From the NCBI GenBank assembly GCA_900660155.1, contig CABFPE010000439.1:367319-392082 (forward strand): a stretch of DNA of 24,764 nt, read 5' to 3'. This DNA comes from Hofstenia miamia. Its lineage: Eukaryota; Xenacoelomorpha; Acoela; Hofsteniidae. The position numbers and the translations under genes are program-made. Each line of letters starts with the position of its first letter. Position 1 is the stretch's first letter. This document shows positions 8,911-19,730 of this stretch, piece by piece. The notes under the pieces were generated by a model. The model had not been told where the DNA came from. It did no database searches and saw only the letters and a list, made by a program, of their open reading frames with translations.

Positions 8911-11309
8911 ATGGATTACACAATAAGAATGGCAAGAGTGCAAAATGTCAGAATCATAATTATAACAATAATAACTCAAGAAGATATTCCCTAGCATCTA
9001 GAAGACGCATGCTGGTCAGGAGAAAACATCTTCCCATGGGAGAAAACAGAAAAAACCACAACAGTTCCAGAGCTAATATGCTTTGATCTCCAAATAGATT
9101 ATTGGGCACAGATCTACCAAATCATGGTAGACCCATGTATAGCAATCAATCTCTACAGGCAGACCATAACAATAGAGATGACAACTGACATAGAAGGAAT
9201 AGAGAAAGCAAACACATTGTTTATAAAATGCAGCCTCATGCAACAGCAGGATCATTTACAGCAAATCCAAACAATTTGGAAAAATATGAAGTTGCAACAA
9301 AAAGTAGAGGAAGGATGGCCCAGAATAAAAATCAATGCACCATCACGAAAATTTAATAAATTGGTAGAAATGGCACTGACAGAAGTTAGCAGAGCCTACA
9401 AGTTGAACACAAAAAAAGATTTTAAACAGTTAACATTTAAAGAAAAGAACGCACCAGAAATACAATACAGAACTATGGCGTGGATATTAGCAATAATTAC
9501 AACAGAAGATGTGGAACTAAAACTCCCGATCTCGTGACACACCTGCCACAAACTAGTGAAAGCAAAGAAGTATGAAATAGCAATAGCTCTGATAAACATG
9601 CAAATGAAGAACTGGCTACTAAAAGGTCACACTGGGATATGCACCAGTGAAATCATGATATTCGATGAGCCAATGAAGAAGTAACTGTGGGGAGTGACAT
9701 TGGAGACAAGCATTAAGCAACTCCAAAATCAGCATTGGCTCACTACAAAGAAAATCATTAAGAGAAAACTTGCAAGCACAGCCGAAATCTGCAAGACCCT
9801 AGTACAGAACAATGTGCAGAAATCATTAGATCATGAAATGGAACGCTATGAACGCAACAGTCCGTGGTGCACATTCACTAAGATAATTTGGAGCACTGAG
9901 ATGATGAAAAGAGGGGGCATTACAGAAATGGTTACCAAATCTCAAGCAGAGATGCTAGAGGAAGAGCAACTATTAACATCATCCAGATTACTACTATCCC
10001 CCAAAACACAGCCAACCATTGATAGAATATACATCAAGAAGTGGGGAGAAGTCAGTCCCGCTAAAATGATAGAGTGGATAGATGCAGACAATGAGTGTTT
10101 CTTGTTTGAAATAAAAATTACTAAAGAGGCTAAAGAGATAAAAGAAAGGAACTTCCAGAGTATTAGAGAACAACAAACAGTGGCAAAAATGAAGCTTATG
10201 TTTACTGAAGTGTTCACTTGTACAGAACTGGAAGAAATACTAAAACCATATAACCAACTAGCCATAGATGTCAAATGCATTACATCAAAAGTAGAAATCA
10301 AAGAGGAGATACTATTAAAGCTCAGCCAAAGGGGACTCACACAAGCATTCTGGGATACAACTCCTGAAGCCAAAATGAACTACCCCACTACTATAGGTAT
10401 GGTCACAGCACCAACTATGGAAGGCTCATACCTACACATAGAAAGACAAATCAAAACAAAAATCTTAATATACACCCTGCCAGAAACTGTCGCAATCCCA
10501 ATGGCCACCCATGATGGTTGCAAAAACATTCCTACATGAGTATAGATCATATGTAAACACTGAGAGGAAAGCAAAAGCCATGATCAAATGTAATGAATAC
10601 AAAAAATTAAAAGCAATAATGTTGCAGAATGATAACAAAGAAAGGGTCTACATAGAAGGCACAATAATGCCAGACCAACTCTATGCACAGGGAAAACCAA
10701 TAAACGTGCAACTGCAAGACCTCAGACACAAAATTGAAGAGCAGAACCCAAAAGCCATAATGTTATTCTCCAGAGTAAATGATATAGTTTGGACAGATAT
10801 TTGGGAGAAAAAATATCGCTACTATGACGTCACAAAGAGGGTCAAAATAGTCACAATGATGAGAATAAACAAGAACAATCCTAATACAATAACAGAACAA
10901 GAAGTAAGAGATAACATCAGCTTCTTCTACAAAGATGTAGCAAACACTCATAGTTTGAGGAAAGTTTTCATGTTCTTCTATCCAGACAGACAATCAAATT
11001 AGAGAAGATCTAGCACATACAAGCAGAGCTGATGCACAATTGATGCTCATGATTGGCATCAAAGGAATACAATTATATCATAAATACTATGACATCTTTT
11101 CACAGAAGATAAACAAATTAAGAGAAATAACACTGATAGTGGAAGACATCCAAGAAACATGTTTCTTGAAATATGCAAGCATCATAACAACAGAAAGAGA
11201 AGCAGTTCTAAAAATGACTAAACAAATGGAATTTGAAAAAACAATGTGGGCCGATCAGCAGGCAGAAATGATAATTCAAAAGGCGGATACTCTGGTGCAT
11301 GGAGAATGA
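8911..11309 (+). pseudogene. Long unrecognised 3' ORF of element EA
   Basis: About 800 codons can be followed. Frame 1 runs from an ATG at 8911 to 10539 with stops near 8992, 9535 and 9682, then frame 2 to 11002 and frame 3 from 11040 to 11309. The protein is rich in Lys, Glu, Ile, Met and Thr, with Trp-containing segments such as PWCTFTKIIWSTEMM and VWTDIWEKKYRYYDV. It has no hydrophobic stretch long enough for a clear membrane anchor and no CCHC, DDE, RT or protease motif. It ends 34 bases before LTR A, behind a purine tract, so it occupies the place of a third ORF downstream of pol. A class I fusion envelope would need a signal peptide, cleavage site and anchor, none of which I see. Codon usage is A-rich, as in E2 and E3. 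Confidence 0.5.
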
Positions 11310-11333
11310 GCTGTGCTGAAAATAACACAAGCT

Positions 11334-11343
11334 GAGGGGGGTG
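11334..11343 (+). other. Polypurine tract before LTR A
   Basis: GAGGGGGGTG sits immediately 5' of the LTR start TGTAGC. This is the usual position of the plus-strand primer of an LTR element and marks LTR A as a 3' LTR. Confidence 0.65.
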
Positions 11344-11563
11344 TGTAGCATCATCCAAAGAAATCAGAAATAAGCTGCAAAAAGGTTGCAAAAGAGAATA
11401 AGATCAAAAAGAAGTTGATTAAAAAATATTAGATTTAGATCAATTGTTATTATTTCAGATTTAATTGTAAAATGCAACCAAGAATAAAATATGTGTCAAA
11501 AAAGAGATATTTGTATCTGTCAATAAAAATACTTTTGACAAAACAACGCTTTCATTATTTTCA

Positions 11564-11574
11564 GCCGCCATCTT
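11564..11574 (-). promoter_or_regulatory. YY1/Pho-like motif in U3 of LTR A
   Basis: GCCGCCATCTT read on the minus strand is AAGATGGCGGC, which fits the known YY1 consensus. It lies about 50 bp upstream of the TATA box. LTR B keeps GCCGCCATATT at 16586-16596 and LTR C keeps AGCCATATT at 21769-21777. Confidence 0.45.
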
Positions 11575-11622
11575 GGCAGAAAGTTTAAATTTGAATCGAC
11601 AGGTACTTCTTTTGGAAATACT

Positions 11623-11660
11623 TATAAATAGATTAAAAACCATTGTAAGAGTTTAATAAA
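11623..11660 (+). promoter_or_regulatory. TATA box and AATAAA signal of LTR A
   Basis: TATAAATA (11623-11630) is followed 25 bp later by AATAAA (11655-11660). The arrangement is repeated in LTR C (21831, 21868). LTR B has the TATA box (16643) but GATAAA instead of AATAAA. Confidence 0.6.
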
Positions 11661-12489
11661 TAATTTTACTTAGAATTCTTATTTTCACTTTCATTTATGG
11701 TTTGATTATTTAATACAATGTTGAGCTAATTGAGCAGTGTTTAGTAGTGGTCTGGGTACATCACAAGGAATGATTCTAGGGTCTCTGTGCCAGATCACGA
11801 AAGTGCACTTAAGTTAGGTATAGGGGTTTTCTCTCAATTAGTTGATTATCATTTCATCTCTACATGTATTAGATAAGTTAACTGTCAACAAATGGTTGGA
11901 TGACTGAATTCTAGGAATTATCTTATTACTATTTTAGATCTAAATTAATGACCAATAATTGACTGATAAAGTGACCATACATGTGGTAAATTATAAATGT
12001 AGGTTAGGAAGTTGTTCGAACTAAATATATTTAAATAAGCCAATATATTTTGGTAATGGCTACATGTAATATTAAATGAACAACTAGTAACAAGTCTGGT
12101 TGCAACTAGAAACAACACTTTCACACAATAGATTTTAAGTAGAGTTGTGTCTTGTTTTGAGTAAGCACCAAGCTAATGTAGGGTACACATAAGCTATCTT
12201 GATTATGCTGAGAAGTGACACTCATACATTGGATGGAATGGTGAAGCTGGATGTGGAGATCTGCTTCAGGCAGATGCCCACTAGAAGATCGTAGCAGAGG
12301 TTACTGCATGGCTTTGTCACCTAAAAAGTGAACAGTTAATCATGAGGTATTAAGTAAACAGAAGAAACTAGTCAAGCAGTAACAACAAGTAAATCCTTAC
12401 CCACAATAACACAGCTAACATTATAAAGTAACTGTAGATAAACAGTGATAATGCCTGGTAGAGGATATTACACAACTTCCAAAGTGTAC

Positions 12490-12962
12490 TTAACTCTTTG
12501 ATATCATGTGGTTGTTTTTTTGGTGATCCATTATCAATGTAGCTATCTTTATGCTTATGTTAGTTGTATTATCTACTGCAAATGGGTTGTTTTTGACAAT
12601 CTGGTTAATGGTGAGTGTGATTTCTAACTTGAGATTATTGTTTTCAGCATTGTTGCAATGAATTTCAGAAAGAGCATCTGCAACTGCTATCTCATTTCCT
12701 GGAATATATTTCACTAAAACTCCTTGAAATCCCTGGAGGGACATCAGAAGTGTTTGTATTCTTGGAGGTACGTCATGGATACATTTTTCTGCAACACTTC
12801 TAGTGGCTTATGATCAGACTGGACTATGAACTTGGTTCCATAGATATAGTCATATACCTTAGAGCACCTTGCCAGCAACTCCTTTTTGATTTGCAAATAA
12901 TTCTGCTCTGTTGGTATTAATGCACAACCTCTGTATGTGTACAGCTGTTGTTTTTGTAACAA
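12490..12962 (-). pseudogene. pol: RNase H of minus-strand gypsy element E4
   Basis: Read on the minus strand, this shows PTEQNYLQIKKELLA (the catalytic Glu block), FIVQSDHKPLEVL (Asp kept) and VKYIPGNEIAVADALSEIH, the standard end of a gypsy RNase H. The first catalytic Asp (family VDAS) reads Tyr just upstream, near 13000. A frameshift near 12744 splits the domain. Family and wording differ from E1, and this belongs to another lineage. The pol frame stops at 12490, 17 bp from the end of LTR A, so the integrase part of E4 is missing. Confidence 0.85.
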
Positions 12963-13920
12963 TACTGCTCATATTGAGTAACTTTATGAATAAACTTGAA
13001 TTGTGGAAATAGATTTGCAGTCAAAATGTCACAATTTTGGAGCTTATTTTAACATTCTCTTAATTTCATTGAATGCTTTTTCATGTTCCTTTTCCCATGT
13101 CCAAGTAGCTGTGGATTTGATTAGGCTACATAGTGGGGCTTGAGACTTGACATATCTGGTATAAAGAAATTCGTCATGCTGAGGAAATTTTGTAATTTCT
13201 TTTTGTCCTTTATCTCTGGGTAGTTATTGATTGCTAATGTTTGTGCAGCATCTGGATGAAAGCCATTTTTGTCTACAATAAACCCCATATATTGAACTGA
13301 TCTTTTGTATTGTATCTTGTTTGTTAAACTAAATATTGTATTTTCATTCTTTCTCTAGAACTTTCTAAAATATGTCATCATAACTAGTCTTTGCATTGGT
13401 TGAAATGCAAATGTCATCATGAATCACAATAATGTCTGAGATCTCTCAAAAAACATTATCTACTATCTGCTTAGATTTGTCTGATGCAGAATGCTTCCAA
13501 TGATAGCAAACAAATGGAGTGTTGAAGGTAGATAGATAAGATGACTTTTCTGTTAGCTCTATATATGCCAGAATCCAATTGACAAATCAATTACTGTAAA
13601 TGTGGTTTTCCCATTGAAGAATGAACATAGTTGCAATTAGCATTAAGGATTTGTAGCTCTAGAATGACATAGTTGTTTAGCTATTTTGCATCCATATTTA
13701 AACAAATGTCTCCATTTTTCTTTTCAGTGATTACCAAGCTATTAACTCATTCTGCACACTCAATAACTGGTATAATAATATCAACCATGACAAGCTCTTC
13801 TAGCTTAAGTCTCAGTTTTTCCAACGACCTCATTGGTACATTGTGCAGAGCATGTATTAATGGTATAGCATCTGGTTTCATTTGTATGTCATATTTCTTA
13901 GAGAATTTACCAAATCATTT
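12963..13920 (-). pseudogene. pol: Reverse transcriptase of E4, heavily mutated
   Basis: On the minus strand the RT can be followed across several frames: IPLIHALHNVPMRSLEKL (start), NSLVITEKKNGDICLNMDAK, TTFTVIDLSIGFWHI (motif A), SSYLSTFNTPFVCYHW, IVIHDDICI (the YxDD position, His-Asp-Asp, codons at 13413-13424), and later TATWTWEKEHEKAFNEIKRML. There are more than ten stops or frameshifts. Both catalytic Asp of motif C survive, but the frame does not. This is older decay than in E1 and E2. Confidence 0.8.
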
Positions 13921-14109
13921 GAAAATGGCTTTAAAATGTTTAAATGGTGTGGATGGAAATTCTGTGCTATTTGTCTTTACATCAATATGGACCCAAACTG
14001 AAAATGTTTAGATTCTGATATAGAGGCTATGAACTAATGAGTTTTTGCAGAAGTTAACTTTTAATATATCATTCTCAAGACTAGTTTTAGTCCATCAATG
14101 GGAGATATT

Positions 14110-14436
14110 ATAAATTTTGTGATTAATTAATGTTTATTCTTTCAAAAGAATATTGGTAAAATGCATACTCATTTAGCTGGTATTTTATTTGGTCCATATG
14201 CTCATAATTGAGATTGTGTTTTTTAATGACTCTCTTTGGCAATCCAAGAGACAAGAAATCATTGTAATAAATAACATTGCACTGCACTCTAGAATCCACT
14301 TTCATTTTAAGTACTTGATTATTTCACACTCTTTGTTTGCATATAGGATTTCATCACTTGAATACACTGGATCTTGAACAACATCTACACAGTTTCTCTA
14401 AAGCTGAGCTAAACACATTTTTGAGAAATGGTTTGG
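14110..14436 (-). pseudogene. Protease region of E4
   Basis: The minus-strand frame 14123-14305 begins MKVDSRVQCNVI. It matches the D-T-G-A-x-x-N-V-I active site of retropepsins in this lineage, with the Gly lost (DSR in place of DTG). The segment lies between the gag zinc knuckle and RT, as expected. The C-terminal half of the domain is not readable. Confidence 0.55.
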
Positions 14437-15224
14437 TCACTTATATTTATTGCAAAGTTTCCCACAAGCTGGACATTGTCTTCTCTTGTGACTGATTCTA
14501 CATTGTTTGCAATTAATTTGTTGGGGCTCAGCAAATTTGGTGCTTCTGGTATCTGACATCTTGTATCTATATTTGGTGTGAATGATGGCATCATGCTCCA
14601 GTTCTTTCTTGATCTCTGCTTCTGATTGATCAACCTGGACAATGGGGTGAATTGATTTCAGTTGTTCATATGTTTCTTCAGAAAATTTGCATATACTTAT
14701 TACTTTATTTAAGTTGAGGTTTGGTTCTATGAACAATAGTTCCTGTAGACTTTGTCTTCCATTGATAGAATGATTTTGTCACAGATTAGTGAGTCACAAA
14801 TATTCTCAAGTTTGCAGTTATGTGTTCTCATTTTTAGAAGATTAATAAATTGGTTAATTTTCATTCAGTGTTGCTTTTGATTAAAGAACATGAACCTTTC
14901 AAATGTTTCATTTGCCAATCTTTCAAAGTAGGATTCATACTTAAGAATCACATAACAGAATTTGGATTTCTCTTCAAATGAACTCCCAGAGGAATTTTGT
15001 TAAGTGTCATTGACATGAAATCAAATCATTATTTGTAGGAGGGCAATCTTTGTAGCATTGCTTTTTCTATCTAGTTCAGTAGCAATAAAGAAGAGGTTGA
15101 AATCTCATTTCCATCTGTCCCATTCTCAGGGTACATTTATAGGATCTACATCTAGTGGCAAATGTTTTGATTGGTCACTAATAAGAGGAATCCATTTTGT
15201 TTGTGTATTTTAAAAATCAGACAT
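14437..15224 (-). pseudogene. gag: Gag of E4, with zinc-knuckle-like C-terminus
   Basis: The ATG lies at 15222-15224 on the minus strand, followed two codons later by a stop. Downstream come WDRWK, DFNLFFIATELDRKSNA, a FERFMFFNQKQH block, and (after frameshifts) LNKVISICKFSEETYEQLKS, in the order typical of gag in gypsy elements widespread in animals. It ends with a Cys-x2-Cys-x3-His motif and a CPACGKLCNKY motif. The last has Tyr where the family has Cys. Gag forms the particle and binds RNA. At least five stops are seen. No LTR or primer site for E4 was found at its 5' (right) side. Confidence 0.75.
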
Positions 15225-16366
15225 CACAGTATCATTTGTTAATTTGTTCTGCTATTACTCACTGTCTGATAATAAGTGAGTTTGTTGTTTGCTAATTTTT
15301 TTTAATAGCAGAAGTTGTGATCTGTTAATTTAGTTAATTTAAGTTTTGCTACCCTAGCTTCTAGTTGCTTTTACTTTTGCTATTACTGATTTCCCCAACT
15401 GTATATTTAAATTAACTTACAATTTTAACATTTTTCAGATAATAGATTTTTCTCAAATTGCCCATTTATGATATTTTATTATATTTATTTATATTATGTT
15501 ATTGATCAGTATTATCAACACTTACAGTATCACTTCAGGAAACAGGTAAGATAACTAGAGGCTTTAGATGGTCAGATGGTTAAGCTTCTTAGTCTGGGTG
15601 ATAGTAGGTATTAGGTAAAAGGATGAGTAAGGTTAGGAAGCACAGTTTGCAAGTAGCTATAATTGTTGTATTTTCTTTAGTCTAAAATGAGCTGAGAATT
15701 AGGTGTTGGAAATCATTCATCACTTTGGCTGGAGGCCATAATTCTGTAAGAAGAAGTTTGGAATTAACCTGTTCTATGAATACTTGTTAGCCTATGGAAT
15801 GAACATGTTCTTGTTTTCTCAAAAGATAGAAGTGCATAGTTAACTATTCATTTCATTGGTTGTTAAAAATTTTCTAATGATAAAATGCTTGCTGAGTGTT
15901 GCATGTGTTTCTACCACAGGTCCAGCAATCTATAGTAAGACTATTGCATTTAAGGAGTATTCTATTCATCACACATCTGAAGAACTTCATGAGCTTTTAG
16001 GAAGACATGTATTTGTCTCATAAATTTTTATGTCATATTTGTAAATATTGACACTTATGTTAACTATTGGTATAAAAATCACTTTGAAATTATAGATAAT
16101 GCCATACATATGGAAGAAGAAAACGTCAAATACAACCTAAAAATCTTAGTTCAATACAGTGCCTTAACCTTATCAGTGTCACTATAGGAAAATCACAATA
16201 AAGTTTAAATTTTTTGTATCATCAGTTTATAGATGAAACAAACAAAATATGGTGAAAAACTTTTTGTTCTGGCTTTCTCATGGGATAAATAAATACTTAG
16301 TCCTTAATTTACTTTGAATCTTAATAAATGACATTTTAATATATATTTAGATTTAAACTTTATTAC
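15225..16366. other. AT-rich interval without a convincing gene
   Basis: It should include the 5' flank of E4, but I found no LTR ends or primer site. One short frame (15922-16023) directly after a TTTCTACCACAG tract could be a stray exon. The remainder holds no ORF or repeat I could support. Confidence 0.5.
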
Positions 16367-16752
16367 TGTAGCATCATCCAAACAAAATCCTAAATAAGCT
16401 GCAAATGTTGAGAAAAGAGATTAAGATTGAAGAGAAGATGATTAAAAAATATTGTAATCAAATCAATTAGTGTTATTTCAGATTTATTTGTAATATGCAA
16501 CTAAGAAACAACATGTGTCAAAAAGAGATATTTGTGTCTGTCGATAAAAATACTTTTTGACTAAATGAAGCTTTCATTATTTTCAGCCGCCATATTGGCA
16601 GAAGTTTAAATTTGAATCAACAGGTACTTCTTTTGGAAATTCTATAAATAGATTAAAAACCACTGTAAGAGTTTGATAAAGAATTTTATTCAGAATTCTT
16701 ATTTTGTTTCAATTTAATGGTTTGCTTATTTAATACAATGTTGAGCTAATTG

Positions 16753-17253
16753 AGCAGTGTTTAGTAGTGGTCTGGATACATCACAGGGAACAATTCTAGG
16801 GTCTATGTGCCAGATCATGAAAGTACACATAGGTTAGGTATAGGGGCTTTCTCTTGATTAGCTGACTAACATTTCACTCCTACATGTATCAGATAATTAA
16901 TTGTCATCAAACAGTTGGACTACCAAACCTTAGGAATTATCTTATTACTATTTTAGATCCAAATTAATGACCCATAAATGACCAATAAATTGACTGTACA
17001 TGTAGTAAATTATAAATGTAAGTTAGGAAGTTGTTTGAACAAAATATATTTAAATAAGCCAATATATTTTGGTAATGGCTACATGTAATATTTAATGAAC
17101 AACTAGTAACAAGTCAGGCTGCAGATTGATAAAACACTTTCACAAAATAGAATTTAAGTTGAATTGTGCCTTGTCTTGAGTAAGCACTGAGCTAAAGTAG
17201 GGTACACATAAGCTCAACCATCAGATGGAGTGGTGAAACTGGATGTGGAGATC
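16753..17253 (+). repeat. 501-bp LTR duplication, copy 1
   Basis: It matches 17255-17755 (offset 502), with one difference noticed (gggaacAatt versus gggaacGatt). The copies are separated by one N. It is probably two overlapping contigs, perhaps from two alleles or two LTRs. Confidence 0.9.
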
Positions 17254-17254
17254 N

Positions 17255-17755
17255 AGCAGTGTTTAGTAGTGGTCTGGATACATCACAGGGAACGATTCTA
17301 GGGTCTATGTGCCAGATCATGAAAGTACACATAGGTTAGGTATAGGGGCTTTCTCTTGATTAGCTGACTAACATTTCACTCCTACATGTATCAGATAATT
17401 AATTGTCATCAAACAGTTGGACTACCAAACCTTAGGAATTATCTTATTACTATTTTAGATCCAAATTAATGACCCATAAATGACCAATAAATTGACTGTA
17501 CATGTAGTAAATTATAAATGTAAGTTAGGAAGTTGTTTGAACAAAATATATTTAAATAAGCCAATATATTTTGGTAATGGCTACATGTAATATTTAATGA
17601 ACAACTAGTAACAAGTCAGGCTGCAGATTGATAAAACACTTTCACAAAATAGAATTTAAGTTGAATTGTGCCTTGTCTTGAGTAAGCACTGAGCTAAAGT
17701 AGGGTACACATAAGCTCAACCATCAGATGGAGTGGTGAAACTGGATGTGGAGATC
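17255..17755 (+). repeat. 501-bp LTR duplication, copy 2
   Basis: Second copy of 16753-17253, continuous with the true end of LTR B. Confidence 0.9.
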
Positions 17756-17967
17756 CACTTTGGGCAGATGCCCATCAGAAGATCATTGCAGAAATTACAG
17801 CATGGCTTCATCACCTAAATAGTGAACAGTTAATTCTGAGTTACATAAGTTAACAGAAGAAACTAGTCAAGCAGTAATAACAAGTAAATCCTTACCTGCA
17901 ATAACACAGCTAACATTATACAGTAACAGTAGATAAACAGTGATAATGCCTGGTAGAGGATGTTACA

Positions 17968-17985
17968 TGGCGACCATGACAGCCA
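17968..17985 (+). other. Primer binding site of E2
   Basis: TGGCGACCATGACAGCC directly follows the LTR end TTACA. It begins with the obligatory TGG and resembles, from memory, the tRNA-Arg-type sites of insect gypsy elements such as 412 (TGGCGACCGTGACA). Confidence 0.7.
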
Positions 17986-18151
17986 AGAACAGCAATCCTA
18001 AAGAAGAAACATTCAGTTAAACTACCTGCAAGACGACAATAAAATCTACAAGTGAAAGTACAAGAGCAGCAAATTGTTACATGAACTAACAATCAGTAAG
18101 AGAGAGAGATACCTGAAACCAAACAAAAGCATTCACTAAGATCCTGGAATC
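17986..18151 (+). other. E2 leader
   Basis: An A-rich untranslated leader lies between the primer site and gag. Its last 90 bases are similar to the leader blocks of E3 at 22940-23058 and 23211-23328, including the shared 'agatcct(g/c)gaatcg'. Confidence 0.5.
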
Positions 18152-19730
18152 GTGATGGAGATGATTAAAGACCACTATGAACCAGAAGAAAATATGACAA
18201 AAGGAAAAAAAGGAAGCGTGAAAAAGACTGCAATTAAAGCAGTAACCCCCAGAACTATACAATCTTCACCATATTTTGGTGAGAATTCAGCTACAGACAC
18301 GGAATTGCAATCCCTTAGCTCACCCCCAGAGACAAACCCCTCAGATACAGACCCACCAGATGTAATCAATATGCTAAGAAAGAGTCAGGAAAACAAGGAA
18401 CTCTTAAAACAGCAAATAGAACAATTGACTAGGAAAGTCAAGGAGATGGAACAACAAAGTGAAACAATACTGACAGAGATCAGATTAAACATGGAAATGC
18501 GGCTAGATAAACAAAGCCAATTATTCCAAAACGAGATAAAAACTCTTACGCATCAATTATCAGAATCTAATAAAAGGTTTCTAGAACAAAATCAGCAATG
18601 GCAAAAGAAAAATCAAGAGTTGGATAGGACAAACAGGCAACTAATCAAAGACAATGACCTACAGACAGGTGAACTGGAACAGTTGAAAGATAAATTACAA
18701 TGGCTACAACTAATGGAAGAGGAGAACAGAAGCAGCATACAAACCTACGAAATCGAATTCCAGTCCAGAAAGGAGAGTGAGATACAGGCACCGCACATAC
18801 TGACCCACAAAGAGGTAACATATTAAGAATCAGACAAAAACTCTGACTTTGAGAAACAGAAAATTATAAATGAAATTACAAGAGGAGGACACAATAACAA
18901 ATCACAAGAAACCAAAATACGCGAATTCAATTTTACTGCAATCAACAGCCAGTGACATAATACCATGCAAAGCAACACTATCCAAATTCAACAGAAGAGT
19001 AGATGGTTACAATCCCACATTTGCTGAGTGGTTGCAAATGTTTGAACTGACAATGGTGGAATGAAAAGTGAGCAAACAGGCAGCGGTGGCGAGACTCCCA
19101 TTATATTTAACAGGGGCAGTGTCCCAACACTACTTGCTTCTGGACGCAGAAACTAAAAGAAATTATCAACTGCTAATCAGAGACTTCATCAATTACTATG
19201 AGAATGAAAGCTTCAAAAATCAGTACCAAATCATTTTGAATGCAACAAAAATGAAGAAAACTGAGGATATCTGAAATTACATGCAACAAGTCGAATGACT
19301 ATTAATGCTCAGTTCAAGAGGCAACAGTTATTCAAAATACAACTTGTTTTTGCACATCTGCAAGGGGATGCCCAAAAGCATCAGAACGCAGTTTGAAATT
19401 AAATGTGACGTCAATGATAAATTGGAAAGGATGATTAGAAAAGCAGTTGACATACAAGTGACAATTGAAAACAACACCTGAATATGCGAAAAAGCCACAT
19501 GGCATAGAGAGGGACCAACTTGGAGAAGCAATCTCAAGCCTTGCATCCCCAACAAAGCCTATACCTAAGTGAAACAAGAAAAAATAATAAAAGTGAAAGG
19601 AAAAGATGGTAAGACAAGGAAAGTAAAAGAGAAAGATGTTAAATGCTATGGCTGTGGACAGAAAGGACATAAAAAACCAGACTGCCCAAAACAAATAAAT
19701 GTAATTGGGGATGAAGAAGCCTACTATGAT
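18152..19730 (+). pseudogene. gag: E2 Gag: coiled coil, capsid core and CCHC zinc knuckle
   Basis: The likely start is the ATG at 18194 (MTKGKKGSVKK), because the same start is conserved in E3 (MTNNKSKKGS at 23329). The 18152 ATG is 14 codons earlier in the same frame. Residues from about 80 to 200 form a long Gln/Glu/Lys-rich coiled coil (LLKQQIEQLTRKVKEMEQQ). A TAA at 18824 and a switch to frame 3 near 18870 follow, then a capsid core similar to E1 (FAEWLQMFELTM, RNYQLLIRDFINYYE, ICKGMPKSIRTQFEIKC) with stops at about 19062, 19272, 19296 and 19479. The zinc knuckle CYGCGQKGHKKPDC (C-x2-C-x4-H-x4-C) is at 19644-19685. The frame then runs straight into integrase. Confidence 0.85.

Larger units (their letters stand above)
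11344..12472 (+). mobile_element. LTR A, 3' LTR of element EA
   Basis: The 1129-bp LTR begins TGTAGCATCATCC and ends GGATATTACA, so it has TGTA/TACA ends. It aligns along its whole length with LTR B (16367-17967), by eye 85-90% identical. TATAAATA at 11623 and AATAAA at 11655 give a compact promoter and polyadenylation region, leaving a U5 of roughly 800 bp with no coding frame. The sequence to its right, 'caacttcc', is not a primer binding site, so the LTR terminates the element. Confidence 0.9.
16367..17967 (+). mobile_element. LTR B, 5' LTR of element E2 (inflated by a 501-bp duplication)
   Basis: It starts TGTAGCATCATCC and ends GGATGTTACA, followed directly by a primer binding site, so it is a 5' LTR. 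Without the duplicate it is about 1.1 kb and collinear with LTR A. TATAAATA is at 16643, and the YY1-like motif is at 16586-16596. The N at 17254 lies between two copies of the U5. Confidence 0.9.

Noticed and set aside
9942..10373. 143-codon minus-strand ORF, Ser/Ile-rich
   Set aside because: It is antisense to the long EA frame, and such frames are expected opposite A-rich coding DNA.
11734..11810. tRNA-like pol III A and B boxes in the conserved U5 block
   Set aside because: LTR C has a B-box-like GGATCGATTC, but the A-box match is poor, the spacing is too short, and LTRs A and B lose the match.
13673..14011. 112-codon plus-strand ORF
   Set aside because: It is antisense to the recognisable RT of E4 and has no motif of its own.
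11344..17967. LTR A and LTR B as the two ends of one element enclosing E4
   Set aside because: LTR A has a purine tract on its left and no primer site on its right, while LTR B has a primer site on its right. They are the 3' end of one element and the 5' end of the next.
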